Assembly: GCA_028280485.1 (NCBI GenBank)
Contig: JANQLS010000100.1
Coordinates: forward strand, 1 to 48,194
DNA: 48,194 bases
Reading direction: 5' to 3'
Origin: Planctomycetota bacterium
GTDB taxonomy: Bacteria > Planctomycetota > UBA8108 > JACQVS01
The position numbers and the translations under genes are program-made. A model generated the notes under the pieces. The model was given only the letters and a program-made list of their open reading frames with translations, was not told the origin of the DNA and ran no database searches. Positions 32,745-41,547 of the stretch are shown here, one piece after another (position 1 is the stretch's first letter; each line of letters starts with the position of its first letter).

Positions 32745-35501
32745 CTACTCTTTTTTCAACACTTTAGGCTGTGCGGCCTTCCACTCCTTTTCGCTCACTT
32801 TCTTTCGCACTTGCAAATGAATGTGAGTACCTTTCTTGTTCCCAGAAATAACGTCGGGCAATCCATCGCCATTGATGTCACCCGCAGCCACTTGAGTTCC
32901 GACCCCGGAATCGTCGTGGATGAGATGGGGGACAAAATCAACTCCTCCAGGAAGGCCTTTCACGCCGCGCTTGAGTTCAAACCAGTAGGTCACTGCGGCC
33001 GCATTGGGTTCTGGGTCTCCCTTAGGGCCATGAGCCCAGAATCGTTTACCCACCACAAAATCAGTAAGACCATCGCCATTGAAGTCGGTCGCCTTCATGG
33101 CATGTGGCTGGGAAAACTTCACGCCGTAGCGGTTCTCTTCCGGCTTCGCATTGATAAAACGATGCATCTTGAATGTGATCTTACCAGCGTCAGACTTTGA
33201 GTTTTCCAACCAGGCGATACCAAACTTGTGAGCCTCGATCGCCGTCACGATGTCGTTATCACCATCGCCATCCACATCGTAGACCAACATCTGTGAACCA
33301 TTGAGTCTAAATGGCCAGGCATGATGAGTCCATTCTGAATCGCCTTCGAGAGATTTGGGCTGTTCCCACCAGCCTTTGGACTGAATGAAATCAGCTCGCC
33401 CATCGCCATTGATATCGCCGAATCCCAAACCATGGGCGTAACGATGGAGTTTAAGATTCTTTGAAATCTTATGAAAAGTCCACGGCTTAGTGGGATCCTT
33501 CGGATCGGGCGCCGCCCAACCCAGATGACCTTTGGAATGAAAAATGAGTTCCGGCTGCTGATCTCCAACCAGATTTCCTAAGACAGGCGATTCGTTGTCG
33601 ACTTCCTTGAAGACATCATGTCTCGGCCACATGCCTCCTTTGCCCTTGGTGTTTTCGTACCAAACGTGCTCGTGATCCTTTTTGTAGCCCGGCCAACCGA
33701 TGATGAGGATGTCATCCCAACCATCGCGATTAAAATCGTGAACGAAGGTGAGGAAATTGTCGGAATACCCTTCCGGCTTGTATTGTTTCGCTGGGCGGTA
33801 TTCATGCTTTTTAGAAAAATCTGGACCCTGATACCAAAACGGCCCAGATACGACATCGACCCTACCATCCTTATTGAAGTCACCATAGTAAGCCCCTTCA
33901 CCATAAAAATGAGGAGACAGTTTCTTCGTCTTCCATGTGATTAACTCGCGATCTTTTTGAGCCACCGCAGGGAGATTTTTGGCTGCTGTCAGCTTTTTGA
34001 TTGGAGTCAGTAGCAGCTTGCGAAATTCAACCTCGGCACCTTCGGCTTGCAATGAAATCTGCCCACGACTCGCCGTACACTCATAGCCATCATTAACAAG
34101 GTCGCCGTTCACCCAAACGCGAATTTTATCGCCTAGGCACTCGATACGCATGGCGTTCCACTCGCCTAACGGCTTCTCGCTGCCATCAGTCAAGTTACGG
34201 ATGTGCCGGGATTGCCCCTGCTTACCGCCCCAATTTTCTTTAGGACCGCGACGTCGCTTCTCCATATTGGGAACCTTGATGTTTTCGTCGATACACCAGA
34301 AGTCACCAGCTGCTCTATGATGCATTTGCACCTCCAACGACGCCGGAAACATTTTGTAAAGCACGCGCGGACGCTTGCCGTCGGTGTGCACCAGGACTCC
34401 ACAGTTTCCCGGTTTGCCAGCAAAACGGTACTCGACTTCAAGTCGATAATCCTTGTAGGACTTCTTCGAAATCAGGTGCCCAAGCGGCCTCCCCATACTC
34501 ACCAATTTACCATCGCGAACGATGAAGCTCGGTCTGATGTCGGGCTTTTTATCTGCCTCGGGAACGTCAGGATACCAACCTTCAAGATTCTTACCATTAA
34601 AGAGGGAGACGGCCTTGACGGGTGCATCTTCCTTAGCAACTTCTGAGGCACGTAGAACTTTCTCAGCCGTCGGCATTTTCTTTGGAATCTTCTGAGTCAC
34701 CTTCCCCGTGGCGGCCCACTCTGTACCTCGTTGAAGCGTGACTGCAAAACCAACGCAGTCCATCTGCTTAACGTTGTCTCCCATTACAGTATGAAACACT
34801 CGCCCCTTACCGTACTTGATGGTGAACAGGACGGGCTCATTCTCACCGGTTCCTCCAGTAGCCTTGTCAGAATAGGAGATAGACAGAACCGTAAGGTTTT
34901 CCGCCGGACCTCGGAGTCGATCGTAAAGCTCATCCCTCACATGCAGCCATTTTTCCGGAAGCCCTTTAGTGATAGGGTGTTTTGAGTTGATAGTCTCGAC
35001 GACATATTCATGCTGCCTGCCGTGACTACCACCACGGCCGGGAGAACTATCGCGAACGACCTTACCATTGCGATAGCGGATATAAGGGCCGTCCTTCTCA
35101 TTGCGCCCTCCCCAACCACCGAGGCCGATGATCCGATTGTATTCTTTCCATTTCGGAAAGGAGTTGTTAGCTGCGTGAAAGACCACCAGACCACCACCGT
35201 TGCGCATGTAATCGACAAAATTTTCTTGGGTTTTTTGCGGCCAGTCAGCTCCATTGTAGTTCAGGACCACGACGGAGTAGTCAGAGAACTTCGGATTGAA
35301 CTTAGCAGTATTACGCCCGGTGGTAGCAACGTCGACGGTGAAAATCCCCGCCTGCTCCAAGTATTTCTTCAAAATGGGGGTCGTACCCTTCCAGTTATGG
35401 TTGTTCTGGCCATCGACGATCAATGCCTTCAATTTTTTCTCGTCGGCATTCATGGTGCCAATCAGTAGAATTGCAATCCAGACTAAACAGAAACGTTTCA
35501 T
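32745..35501 (-). CDS. Secreted ThuA-DUF1080-FG-GAP (VCBS) fusion protein
   Basis: A 918-residue exported protein. The start is ATG 35501, preceded by GGAGA at 8 nt and followed by a signal peptide (MKRFCLVWIAILLIGTMNA); an upstream in-frame start 52 codons earlier would bury the signal. Domains: ThuA-like glutamine-amidotransferase fold (about 22-270, KALIVDGQNNHNW, VVVLNYNGADW), DUF1080/3-keto-disaccharide hydrolase-like beta-sandwich (about 295-510, SLFNGKNLEGWYPD, GEWNAMRIECLGDKIRVWVNG), and six FG-GAP/VCBS calcium loops (about 530-900: DFNKDGRVD, DFNRDGWDD, DINGDGRAD, DVDGDGDND, DFNGDGLTD, DINGDGLPD). ThuA and DUF1080 proteins take part in disaccharide or polysaccharide breakdown; the FG-GAP part is probably a seven-bladed propeller. 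It stands alone, without a sugar operon. Confidence 0.9.
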   Translation of the reverse strand: MKRFCLVWIAILLIGTMNADEKKLKALIVDGQNNHNWKGTTPILKKYLEQAGIFTVDVATTGRNTAKFNPKFSDYSVVVLNYNGADWPQKTQENFVDYMRNGGGLVVFHAANNSFPKWKEYNRIIGLGGWGGRNEKDGPYIRYRNGKVVRDSSPGRGGSHGRQHEYVVETINSKHPITKGLPEKWLHVRDELYDRLRGPAENLTVLSISYSDKATGGTGENEPVLFTIKYGKGRVFHTVMGDNVKQMDCVGFAVTLQRGTEWAATGKVTQKIPKKMPTAEKVLRASEVAKEDAPVKAVSLFNGKNLEGWYPDVPEADKKPDIRPSFIVRDGKLVSMGRPLGHLISKKSYKDYRLEVEYRFAGKPGNCGVLVHTDGKRPRVLYKMFPASLEVQMHHRAAGDFWCIDENIKVPNMEKRRRGPKENWGGKQGQSRHIRNLTDGSEKPLGEWNAMRIECLGDKIRVWVNGDLVNDGYECTASRGQISLQAEGAEVEFRKLLLTPIKKLTAAKNLPAVAQKDRELITWKTKKLSPHFYGEGAYYGDFNKDGRVDVVSGPFWYQGPDFSKKHEYRPAKQYKPEGYSDNFLTFVHDFNRDGWDDILIIGWPGYKKDHEHVWYENTKGKGGMWPRHDVFKEVDNESPVLGNLVGDQQPELIFHSKGHLGWAAPDPKDPTKPWTFHKISKNLKLHRYAHGLGFGDINGDGRADFIQSKGWWEQPKSLEGDSEWTHHAWPFRLNGSQMLVYDVDGDGDNDIVTAIEAHKFGIAWLENSKSDAGKITFKMHRFINAKPEENRYGVKFSQPHAMKATDFNGDGLTDFVVGKRFWAHGPKGDPEPNAAAVTYWFELKRGVKGLPGGVDFVPHLIHDDSGVGTQVAAGDINGDGLPDVISGNKKGTHIHLQVRKKVSEKEWKAAQPKVLKKE

Positions 35502-35982
35502 CGGTGTTTCTCCAAAATAATTATAGCTATCATGAATCGTGTTATCGCAACCAACAGTCAGAGCAAAGTTAACCGGAATAGCTAGCGGCGATCTCGACGA
35601 GTGCGCGTTAACCCACTCTGTAAATTTCGAAAACGCTCTTGCCTTCCAGGCGGGCATTTAACGGGCAAGATCTATCTGACATGGCTATGGTGAGTATATC
35701 TTGATCCTCACCAGCGCCTTTATCTGAGTTTAATGCTAAATCACGACAAAACCGAAAATCAATAAAGTAATGAAAGAAGTAGAGTGCCAACTGACTTTCT
35801 AAATCTTCGCAAACAATCACTCCCCTTCAACCCAATTAATGAATGTACATTCTTGTGATCTATCTTTGATCGAGAGTTGGATTATCTACTTAATGTGTCT
35901 TACAGGTTTAATTCTTGAGGATCATTTCATGCCTTCAACTATCGAAATCTAATAACCTATAAATATCGCCTCTTAGTGGTAA
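35502..35982. other. Intergenic region, no confident gene
   Basis: Holds the ribosome binding site and leader of the ThuA-DUF1080 gene. A 70-codon minus frame (35608-35820) is open but has no family or ribosome binding site. The 20-nt string at 35700-35719 recurs with one mismatch at 38906-38925. Confidence 0.4.
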
Positions 35983-36171
35983 GTGCCGCTCGAAATCAAA
36001 AAGTTCCAAGCCATAAAAACAGGAACTTCTCAAGCTTCAACGGCACTTCTGATGGAAGGGAAGACAGCACTAATTATTTGCGCTTATGAACGAGCTTTGG
36101 GAGCTATCGATGCGCAACTAAAAATGACCACAAAACTGAAAAGATGGCTTGATGAGAAAAGCAAAGAATGA
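35983..36171 (+). CDS. Small hypothetical protein, doubtful
   Basis: A 62-codon frame from GTG 35983 that ends 20 nt inside the flavoprotein gene. The product is basic and helix-prone (ALLMEGKTALIICAYERALG, TTKLKRWLDEKSKE), with no recognised domain or signal peptide. There is no visible ribosome binding site. It could be a real small gene coupled to the flavoprotein, the C-terminal remnant of a lost gene, or chance. Confidence 0.3.
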   Translation: MPLEIKKFQAIKTGTSQASTALLMEGKTALIICAYERALGAIDAQLKMTTKLKRWLDEKSKE

Positions 36172-37282
36172 TTGGACCTATGATGTCGTGGTCGTCGGAG
36201 CTGGTGCTGCTGGCCTGGGAGTTTCCATAGCTCTCAAGCATGCAGGCATCAAAAACTTCGCAGTTCTTGAGAAACATTGGGTTGGAGCCTCGTTCGAAGC
36301 CTGGCCAGCGGAAACCCGGTTTATAACTCCCTCATTTCCGAGCAATTCGGTGGGAGTACTCGACCTGAACTCCATTGCGATCGGAGTATCCCCCGCGTTT
36401 AGCTTACGGGCAGAGCATCCGACCGGTAGGGAATTTGCTTCGCACTTGCAAGCCATTGCGCACTACTTTGAATTACCGGTGTGCGAAAAGACCGACGTGA
36501 TGCGAATCACAAAATTCGGAGATACATTTCTAGTTGATACAGCCGAAGAAACCTTGCGCGCTCGACACGTGATTTGGGCCGCTGGCGAGTATCAGTACCC
36601 ACGTCTCCATGGCTTTTTCGGTAGCGATCTCTGTCGACACACCGCAACCGTGGCTAGCTATGCCGAGCTTGAGGGAGACGATTTCATTATAGTCGGCGGT
36701 TATGAAAGTGGAGTCGATGCAGCCTACCACTTGGCGTTGGAGGATAAACGCGTTCGGTTGATCGACAGGGGTTGCCCCTGGAATGAAAATACTTCTGATC
36801 CCAGTGTTGCCTTGTCGACTTATTCACTCGAACGGATGCTTGAAGAATGGTTTGAGGAATACGTGGAGTTAATCCCACATACATCCATCGCGTCCGTAAC
36901 CCGAGAGGGCAATACCTACGAAGTTACAACACAAGATGGCCTTCAATTTCAGACCCCTACTCAACCTCTGCTAGCGGGAGGCTTTGAAGGCAGCCACAAA
37001 CTAGTCGCTGAACTATTCGAGCGAAGGAAAGACGGCTATCCCTTACTAAACGAAAATGATGAGTCAACGATCGTTCCGGGCGTGTTCCTCTGTGGACCTG
37101 CTGTTCGTCATGACAATCAAGTTTTTTGCTTTATTTACAAGTTTCGGCAACGTTTCGCCGTTGTAGCCAAAGCGATCGCGACTTCTCTCGGACTACCGGC
37201 GGAGCAATTGGAAAAGTATCGCCAATGGGGCATGTATTTAGATGACCTCTCTTGCTGTGGAGAGGAATGCGCGACTTGTTAA
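36152..37282 (+). CDS. FAD/NAD(P)-binding oxidoreductase (thioredoxin-reductase/YpdA-like fold) with Cys-rich C-terminus
   Basis: A 376-residue flavoprotein. The FAD-binding Rossmann motif is VVVVGAGAAGLGVSIAL near the N-terminus, followed by the acidic end of strand 2 (VLEKHWVG). A second nucleotide-binding site, FIIVGGYESGVDAAYHLA (about 186-203), would bind NAD(P)H. The last residues are SCCGEECATC: five Cys in ten residues, possibly redox-active or metal-binding. It lacks the CxxC of true thioredoxin reductases in the central domain. I prefer ATG 36152 over the TTG just before it; neither has a good ribosome binding site. The reaction is not predictable; bacillithiol-disulfide reductase-like or monooxygenase-like activity are options. 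Confidence 0.82.
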   Translation: MRKAKNDWTYDVVVVGAGAAGLGVSIALKHAGIKNFAVLEKHWVGASFEAWPAETRFITPSFPSNSVGVLDLNSIAIGVSPAFSLRAEHPTGREFASHLQAIAHYFELPVCEKTDVMRITKFGDTFLVDTAEETLRARHVIWAAGEYQYPRLHGFFGSDLCRHTATVASYAELEGDDFIIVGGYESGVDAAYHLALEDKRVRLIDRGCPWNENTSDPSVALSTYSLERMLEEWFEEYVELIPHTSIASVTREGNTYEVTTQDGLQFQTPTQPLLAGGFEGSHKLVAELFERRKDGYPLLNENDESTIVPGVFLCGPAVRHDNQVFCFIYKFRQRFAVVAKAIATSLGLPAEQLEKYRQWGMYLDDLSCCGEECATC

Positions 37283-37309
37283 TGAGGATAGACGAGAGCT
37301 CCCTGGGCA

Positions 37310-37390
37310 AAGCTGGAGGCCACTAAAAATCAAAGTGGCTTGAACTGAACGCAACAAAGGAAACGGCCTCCACCCAGACCAGGGTGATCA
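37310..37390 (+). promoter_or_regulatory. Alternative stem-loops in the hisI leader
   Basis: TGGAGGCC (37314-37321) can pair with GGCCTCCA (37365-37372). GCCACT (37319-37324), which overlaps the first arm, can pair with AGTGGC (37334-37339). A further hairpin CACCC-N6-GGGTG lies at 37371-37386. The first two exclude each other, as in attenuators, but no T-run or leader peptide was identified. Confidence 0.3.
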
Positions 37391-37420
37391 GTACCGTGAC
37401 ACCCAAGCAGGAAAGTTATT

Positions 37421-37891
37421 ATGACTTCATCACCCTTTTCAGAACGAAAGAGTATCGAACAGGTCGAGGAAGGAGTCGAATTGGCTCCCAAGTTCGATCA
37501 GGACGGACTGATCCCCGTGGTCACGACGGACTTCACCACTGGAGAGGTGCTCATGCACGCTTACATGAATGCAGAGTCGCTTCAACAAACGATAAAACTG
37601 GGTGAAGCCGTCTATTGGAGCCGCAGCCGAAAGTGCCTCTGGCATAAAGGCGCAACAAGCGGCCTTGTGCAAATCGTTCGCGAGATGCGAATTGATGACG
37701 ACCAAGACTGCATCTGGCTACGAGTAGATGTACAGGGTGGGGCGAGTTGCCATGTGGGATATCGCTCCTGCTTCTACCGAACCGTACCCGTTGGTGATAA
37801 AGCCGGCCAGCCTCTAGGCTTCACTGAAACGGAGAAGGTATTCGACCCCAAAGAGGTCTACGGCGATGCTCCGAATCCTACTCAGCTCTGA
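37421..37891 (+). CDS. hisI: Phosphoribosyl-AMP cyclohydrolase
   Basis: A 156-residue enzyme that opens the purine ring of phosphoribosyl-AMP in the third step of histidine biosynthesis. All family motifs are present: DGLIPVVTTDFTTGEVLMHA, AYMNAESLQQT, YWSRSRKCLWHKGATSG, then DDDQDCIWLRVDVQGGASCH and GYRSCFYR. The three Cys that bind zinc in this family (in DC, SC and SC) are present, and the DDDQD acidic cluster matches the magnesium site. It is the monofunctional form (no HisE domain). AGGAA lies about 8 nt before the ATG. No other his gene is in the window, so histidine genes are scattered in this genome, as often in PVC bacteria. Confidence 0.95.
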   Translation: MTSSPFSERKSIEQVEEGVELAPKFDQDGLIPVVTTDFTTGEVLMHAYMNAESLQQTIKLGEAVYWSRSRKCLWHKGATSGLVQIVREMRIDDDQDCIWLRVDVQGGASCHVGYRSCFYRTVPVGDKAGQPLGFTETEKVFDPKEVYGDAPNPTQL

Positions 37892-38078
37892 ACCCTTGAA
37901 CGAACAAAGCAAGAGAAGATGAATGTCACCGACTTTTCCACGTCAACATGGCCTCAACTTGGAGGCAGCCTTCTCAACTCCAAGTCTTCGGAATACCCTT
38001 CAAACATTTTGAACCAACAAGCAACAACGATCACTCTAATTTTTCACCCTCCATTTTATGTGGAGAGGAGCACGAAGT

Positions 38079-38348
38079 ATGTTGATAACGAATAAAGGAG
38101 AGGCCATCAGCGCGCAGAGCGAGACTAACGCAGTCTCCAGGACTGGGAACACAGCTAACGCAACTCAATCTCGGCTCTCCAAGATGCTTCGTTTCGATTG
38201 GCTCGGTCAGACCGTTGCAAGCATTTGCTGGATTGCAAGCGTTCTGACCATGGGAATCAACTCGTTGAGTGATTGGTTGCAGTTATTCGCGGCGCTGTCT
38301 TGGCTGATAGCAAACATTGCTGCAGTCGTAAATGTTAAAAAGAATTGA
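38079..38348 (+). CDS. Small membrane protein with two helices
   Basis: An 89-residue protein. GGAGAGGAG at 38062-38070, eight nt before ATG 38079, fixes the start; an in-frame ATG at 38058 would place the ribosome binding site inside the gene. After a polar N-terminus (about 30 residues), the segment MLRFDWLGQTVASICWIASVLTMGIN and the following SDWLQLFAALSWLIANIAAVVN make two membrane helices with a short turn, ending VKKN. I do not know a function. It is followed by another small gene 93 bp downstream on the same strand. Confidence 0.7.
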   Translation: MLITNKGEAISAQSETNAVSRTGNTANATQSRLSKMLRFDWLGQTVASICWIASVLTMGINSLSDWLQLFAALSWLIANIAAVVNVKKN

Positions 38349-38441
38349 GATTTGTTCATCGAATTTCTAAACCCTCCCACCAAGCAAGGAAAAAGAAGAC
38401 ATTCTTGCCTGAATATTTGAGAGAAATGGAACACGACCCTC

Positions 38442-38663
38442 ATGGATGACAACAGTGTAATCCCCACGACATATGCACAATGGCGTAACTGCATCGAGGT
38501 CCGCTGCAGAATCCCATTAACAGCGACTTACATCAGAGGGCGCCTGAGTGAACTGCAGAACGGCGAGCACGCGAAGACCAAAGAGTTCACTCGACTCTAT
38601 GGAACAGATCATCTCAAGCAAATTATTGCATGGTTTCGTCGTGCGGCAGACGAGTTAACCTGA
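38442..38663 (+). CDS. Small conserved hypothetical protein
   Basis: A 73-residue soluble protein with a composition and pattern that look conserved: TYAQWRNCIEVRCRIPLTAT, YIRGRLSELQNGE, EFTRLYGTDHLKQIIAWFRR. I remember similar short bacterial hypothetical proteins with the same YAQWxxCIE...IPLT...FxRLYG...W order but no assigned function. No clear ribosome binding site. It could form a unit with the preceding small membrane protein. Confidence 0.65.
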   Translation: MDDNSVIPTTYAQWRNCIEVRCRIPLTATYIRGRLSELQNGEHAKTKEFTRLYGTDHLKQIIAWFRRAADELT

Positions 38664-39269
38664 GTACGATACTAATTGAGTCGATCCCTTAAGTGCCTAC
38701 AAAAAGGAGCTTCTCTACCCCCACACTCACTGTGATCCTCAGTCGTGTTAACGCTGTCAACTACTGGAGCGAACTCAGAGAGAGTAGGCACTCACGATTT
38801 CGACTGGTATGTATGAACTCACTTAGGAAGTTTCGAAAACACTTTTGCCATTCAAGGGAATTTTTCGAAGGTAAAATCAAGTTAGCCTGACTTTGATAAA
38901 TACACCTTGATCCTCACCTGCGCCTCCAGCAGAACGCCATACTCAAACACTTTAAGGCTTCAAAAACCAAGTTACTCACAGAAGAAGCCGCTGTCCAAGT
39001 TAACCTATATTCAAAGCTCCCCCGCCCCTATTCTCCCTGAATCATGATAGGAACTAAGAATCGAACAGGGTCGTAGACGGCCTCAAACTCCAACCACGAA
39101 ATTTGAATTTAAATACCTGATTTCAATCTAAACAAACTGGATTAAATGTGAATATTCATAGACACTTAAAATTAAACAGAAAGTCTCACAAGTGTGACAA
39201 AAAGCTATAGAATGTTCAAAGAACCCGCTGGACTCTCTTCTATGGTTACAATCTATGAAAGGAGTGATC
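38664..39269. other. Intergenic region with a copy of a short repeat, no gene seen
   Basis: About 600 bp. A 65-codon frame (38693-38890) is open but looks like chance: no ribosome binding site, basic and Ser/Arg-rich, no motif. The string at 38906-38925 matches 35700-35719 with one mismatch. The ribosome binding site AAAGGAG of the next gene is at 39258-39264. Confidence 0.4.
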
Positions 39270-40604
39270 ATGGCAAAGACAAAAGATGAACTGGTACCCT
39301 ACGACCAAGTATCTCCTGGATTTGAAGCGGTCTATACCGGAGAAACCTCCGCCACTCCCGTCCAAGAGAGCCAAGGGGTTAGCACACTCTATTCAGACGA
39401 GAACGGCAACCTCATAAGCAAGTGGTGTACTCTTCCTTGGTTCTTTCCAGATCAGGAAGGCCAATGGAAGGAAAGTGAATGGGACGATACGGTTAAACAC
39501 CTTCATGCCATGCAGAGCAAGCTAGGACCATTAACCAACAATATTCGTCAGTTGCGCTGCCATATCACCAGCCTTATTCCCTGTGATAGTGGCTTGCCAG
39601 TTACCGTAGACGAAGTACTGTTTGCCATTACTCGAGGGAAGTTGGAACACTCATCTTTCAAGAATGGATGTTTATGCTCGGGTATGGGGTGTCAGTTGAA
39701 GACCAGCCAGCCCGAACAGCTGGAAAGTATCAGAACGATCCATTCCGTCCTCAACGCGTACCTTGCAGGTGAACCCGAGCAAGCTGTCGTCGAGACGCAC
39801 CCTGAAGCGAAGGGATTTATCAATCGATCCTACCAATGGCTCGGTGCGGTTTCAGATCTAAGCAAGGTTCAGAGGAAGATGTTCGAACGAGTACTCGTGA
39901 CACTTAGCTTTTTTACTAAGCTCAATTATTCAGGAACGGATCCTCAAGCTTGCTCGGATGAGTCCGTATTACAAAATCTGGAACCCATGGGACAAGACGT
40001 GTTCTATGATGAAAACGGACGCGGCCTCCTTCTTGATGCCGAGATCGCCAAAGAGGCTGGGCTGCCTAAGATCCATCCCGAGTGGGAACATCCCGCATAT
40101 CAAGAAATGCTCGCCACACTCAAGGATGGCAAAAAGCAGGAACTGTACAAAACCTGCTGCTCCATCGCGTCGGGAATCCACACGGCCTCCGACTGTCACC
40201 ATAACACGTTTCGCTACATTGAAAGCTGGATTCACGGCATCGCAACTGGTCGATTAAGTATCCCCACTCGAAAGGCCCAAGCAGAAAAACAACGTCTGGG
40301 CTACATGCTGTTTGGCTATGCACTAGGTCTTGACCGATGGTTGATGCATATGCCCCTACAATTCGTCTTGTTAGATCTTGGACACACCGACCTTGATTTT
40401 GAACCGAGAAACAACATCCTTCGAGTTTACGCCAGCCTAGGGGAGGTAAGAAATCCGGTCACAGAATGGCTGGCGGCTTGCCTCTGGTACAATCTGGTTC
40501 ATAACCATATGGGAGGATTAATCACTCATACGGATCTCATTCAGCAGTGCGAGAAAAAGGGTGTTACGGTAAGTGAGTGGATCGATTCTAAAACGTCTGC
40601 CTAA
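39270..40604 (+). CDS. Orphan Cys/His-rich cytosolic protein, unknown function
   Basis: A 444-residue protein that I cannot place in a family. AAAGGAG five nt before ATG 39270 decides the start over an ATG 15 nt upstream. There is no signal peptide or membrane helix. Notable are a Cys cluster GCLCSGMGC (134-141 by the new numbering), RCHITSLIPCD (about 96-106), CCS at 296-297 with SDCHHN at 307-312, and aromatic-rich stretches (WCTLPWFFPDQEGQW, WLAACLWYNLVHNHMGG). Thirteen or so Cys and many His in a cytosolic protein suggest metal or cluster binding (inference). It is a single gene: the next gene is convergent and the previous one about 600 bp away. Confidence 0.75.
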   Translation: MAKTKDELVPYDQVSPGFEAVYTGETSATPVQESQGVSTLYSDENGNLISKWCTLPWFFPDQEGQWKESEWDDTVKHLHAMQSKLGPLTNNIRQLRCHITSLIPCDSGLPVTVDEVLFAITRGKLEHSSFKNGCLCSGMGCQLKTSQPEQLESIRTIHSVLNAYLAGEPEQAVVETHPEAKGFINRSYQWLGAVSDLSKVQRKMFERVLVTLSFFTKLNYSGTDPQACSDESVLQNLEPMGQDVFYDENGRGLLLDAEIAKEAGLPKIHPEWEHPAYQEMLATLKDGKKQELYKTCCSIASGIHTASDCHHNTFRYIESWIHGIATGRLSIPTRKAQAEKQRLGYMLFGYALGLDRWLMHMPLQFVLLDLGHTDLDFEPRNNILRVYASLGEVRNPVTEWLAACLWYNLVHNHMGGLITHTDLIQQCEKKGVTVSEWIDSKTSA

Positions 40605-40690
40605 GATAGGATCCATGAATAGATTTCGATTCTTGGTAACTTGCGAACGATCTACGCTTCTATACTCAACAAGACTTTGAAGCTTTCCTA

Positions 40691-41167
40691 TCAACTACTT
40701 TGGGGCGGAGAATAGGGCAAATGCGAATCATGGAGCACAATCTTGAGTTGCCCGTCACTGTTTTTAGTATAAGCAAAGGAATACTCGACCTTCACGACAT
40801 CGCCACCTTCCACCATGGTGAAATAGTAGTTTCCCATGGCGACCGCCATATTACCGATGATCTTCGTGCCATTGTTTTCCCAACGCACATTCGACCAAGG
40901 CTTGATAGCAAATCCATGATCTTCTGGATAAGAACTGTTGCCGCCCACGAAATAGGATAAAGCCCCTTCAAAATCTGTTCTAAATTGTTTTTCTGAGACA
41001 AGCGTCGGCTTAAACAAAACGCCCCCACCGTCGTAATCGTAGAATTCATGGATATGCTGCTCAGCGGCAACTCGGTAGTCGCCTTTATCCAGATAGACTT
41101 TCCCAATCTTAACGATTCCTTCTCCCCACGCCGATTGAGCAGCAAAAATTTCTTGTTCTGTGATCAT
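40691..41167 (-). CDS. NTF2/SnoaL-like protein (family often labelled phosphoribosyl-AMP cyclohydrolase)
   Basis: A 158-residue protein with the cone-shaped NTF2/SnoaL pattern: helices EIFAAQSAWGEGIVKIGKVY and YRVAAEQHIHEFY, then beta strands (VLFKPTLVSEKQF, ALSYFVGG, GFAIKPWSNVRW, VAMGNYYFTM, VEYSFAYTK, KIVLHDSHLPYSP). From memory, close relatives are widely annotated as phosphoribosyl-AMP cyclohydrolase, but none of the HisI motifs (YWSRSR, CHxGYRSCFYR) are here; the real hisI lies 3 kb away. Function is therefore unknown. Its ATG overlaps the stop of an upstream 62-codon ORF by 4 nt. It is convergent with the orphan Cys/His gene. Confidence 0.8.
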   Translation of the reverse strand: MITEQEIFAAQSAWGEGIVKIGKVYLDKGDYRVAAEQHIHEFYDYDGGGVLFKPTLVSEKQFRTDFEGALSYFVGGNSSYPEDHGFAIKPWSNVRWENNGTKIIGNMAVAMGNYYFTMVEGGDVVKVEYSFAYTKNSDGQLKIVLHDSHLPYSPPQSS

Positions 41168-41352
41168 CTGAATTTCCAGAAATAAGTAAGTGGTTGAGCA
41201 GAGTCGTAAATCTTCGAAGCCTTGGGTACAAACTTTTCGTTAGATCTAACGACGAGTTCTGACGTGCTGTAACATTGACAGTCTTCGATCAGTCTTAGAT
41301 GTGCACCGTTTTCGGGTACAGGCCGAAAAATGCGCCCGACATTATAGCTCAC
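41164..41352 (-). CDS. Small ORF coupled to the NTF2-like gene, doubtful
   Basis: A 62-codon frame from GTG 41352 whose TGA overlaps the ATG of the NTF2-like gene (ATGA), a typical sign of translational coupling. The product (RIFRPVPENGAHLRLIEDCQ...) has no recognised motif or signal peptide, and no ribosome binding site precedes the GTG. It may be real or a chance frame in the leader. Confidence 0.27.
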   Translation of the reverse strand: MSYNVGRIFRPVPENGAHLRLIEDCQCYSTSELVVRSNEKFVPKASKIYDSAQPLTYFWKFR

Positions 41353-41547
41353 TAAAAGCTCTAAGTGTACTGAAGAACAAGGAAAGAAATGAGTGGAGAG
41401 TGGGGAGCCTAAAATGCAGAGACAAAGGTGCTCATCTTTCTCTAAAAAATAGCAGAGGAAAATATTAGCGCCCCCATCGATCTCTTTAAGAAGGCACTCT
41501 CAAAACAAAAATTTTGCCCCACCAAAATGCTCCCGCGGCGAAATTTC

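Noticed and set aside
35608..35820. 70-codon minus-strand frame upstream of the ThuA-DUF1080 gene
   Set aside because: No ribosome binding site or family; it also lies in the leader of a gene with a clear start at 35501.
37921..38097. 58-codon plus-strand frame after hisI, starting ATGAATGTCACC
   Set aside because: Low-complexity Ser/Thr/Asn-rich product that overlaps the better-supported small membrane protein gene; a purine-rich stretch precedes it but spacing is poor.
38693..38890. 65-codon plus-strand frame
   Set aside because: No ribosome binding site, no motif, Arg/Ser-rich composition typical of a chance frame.
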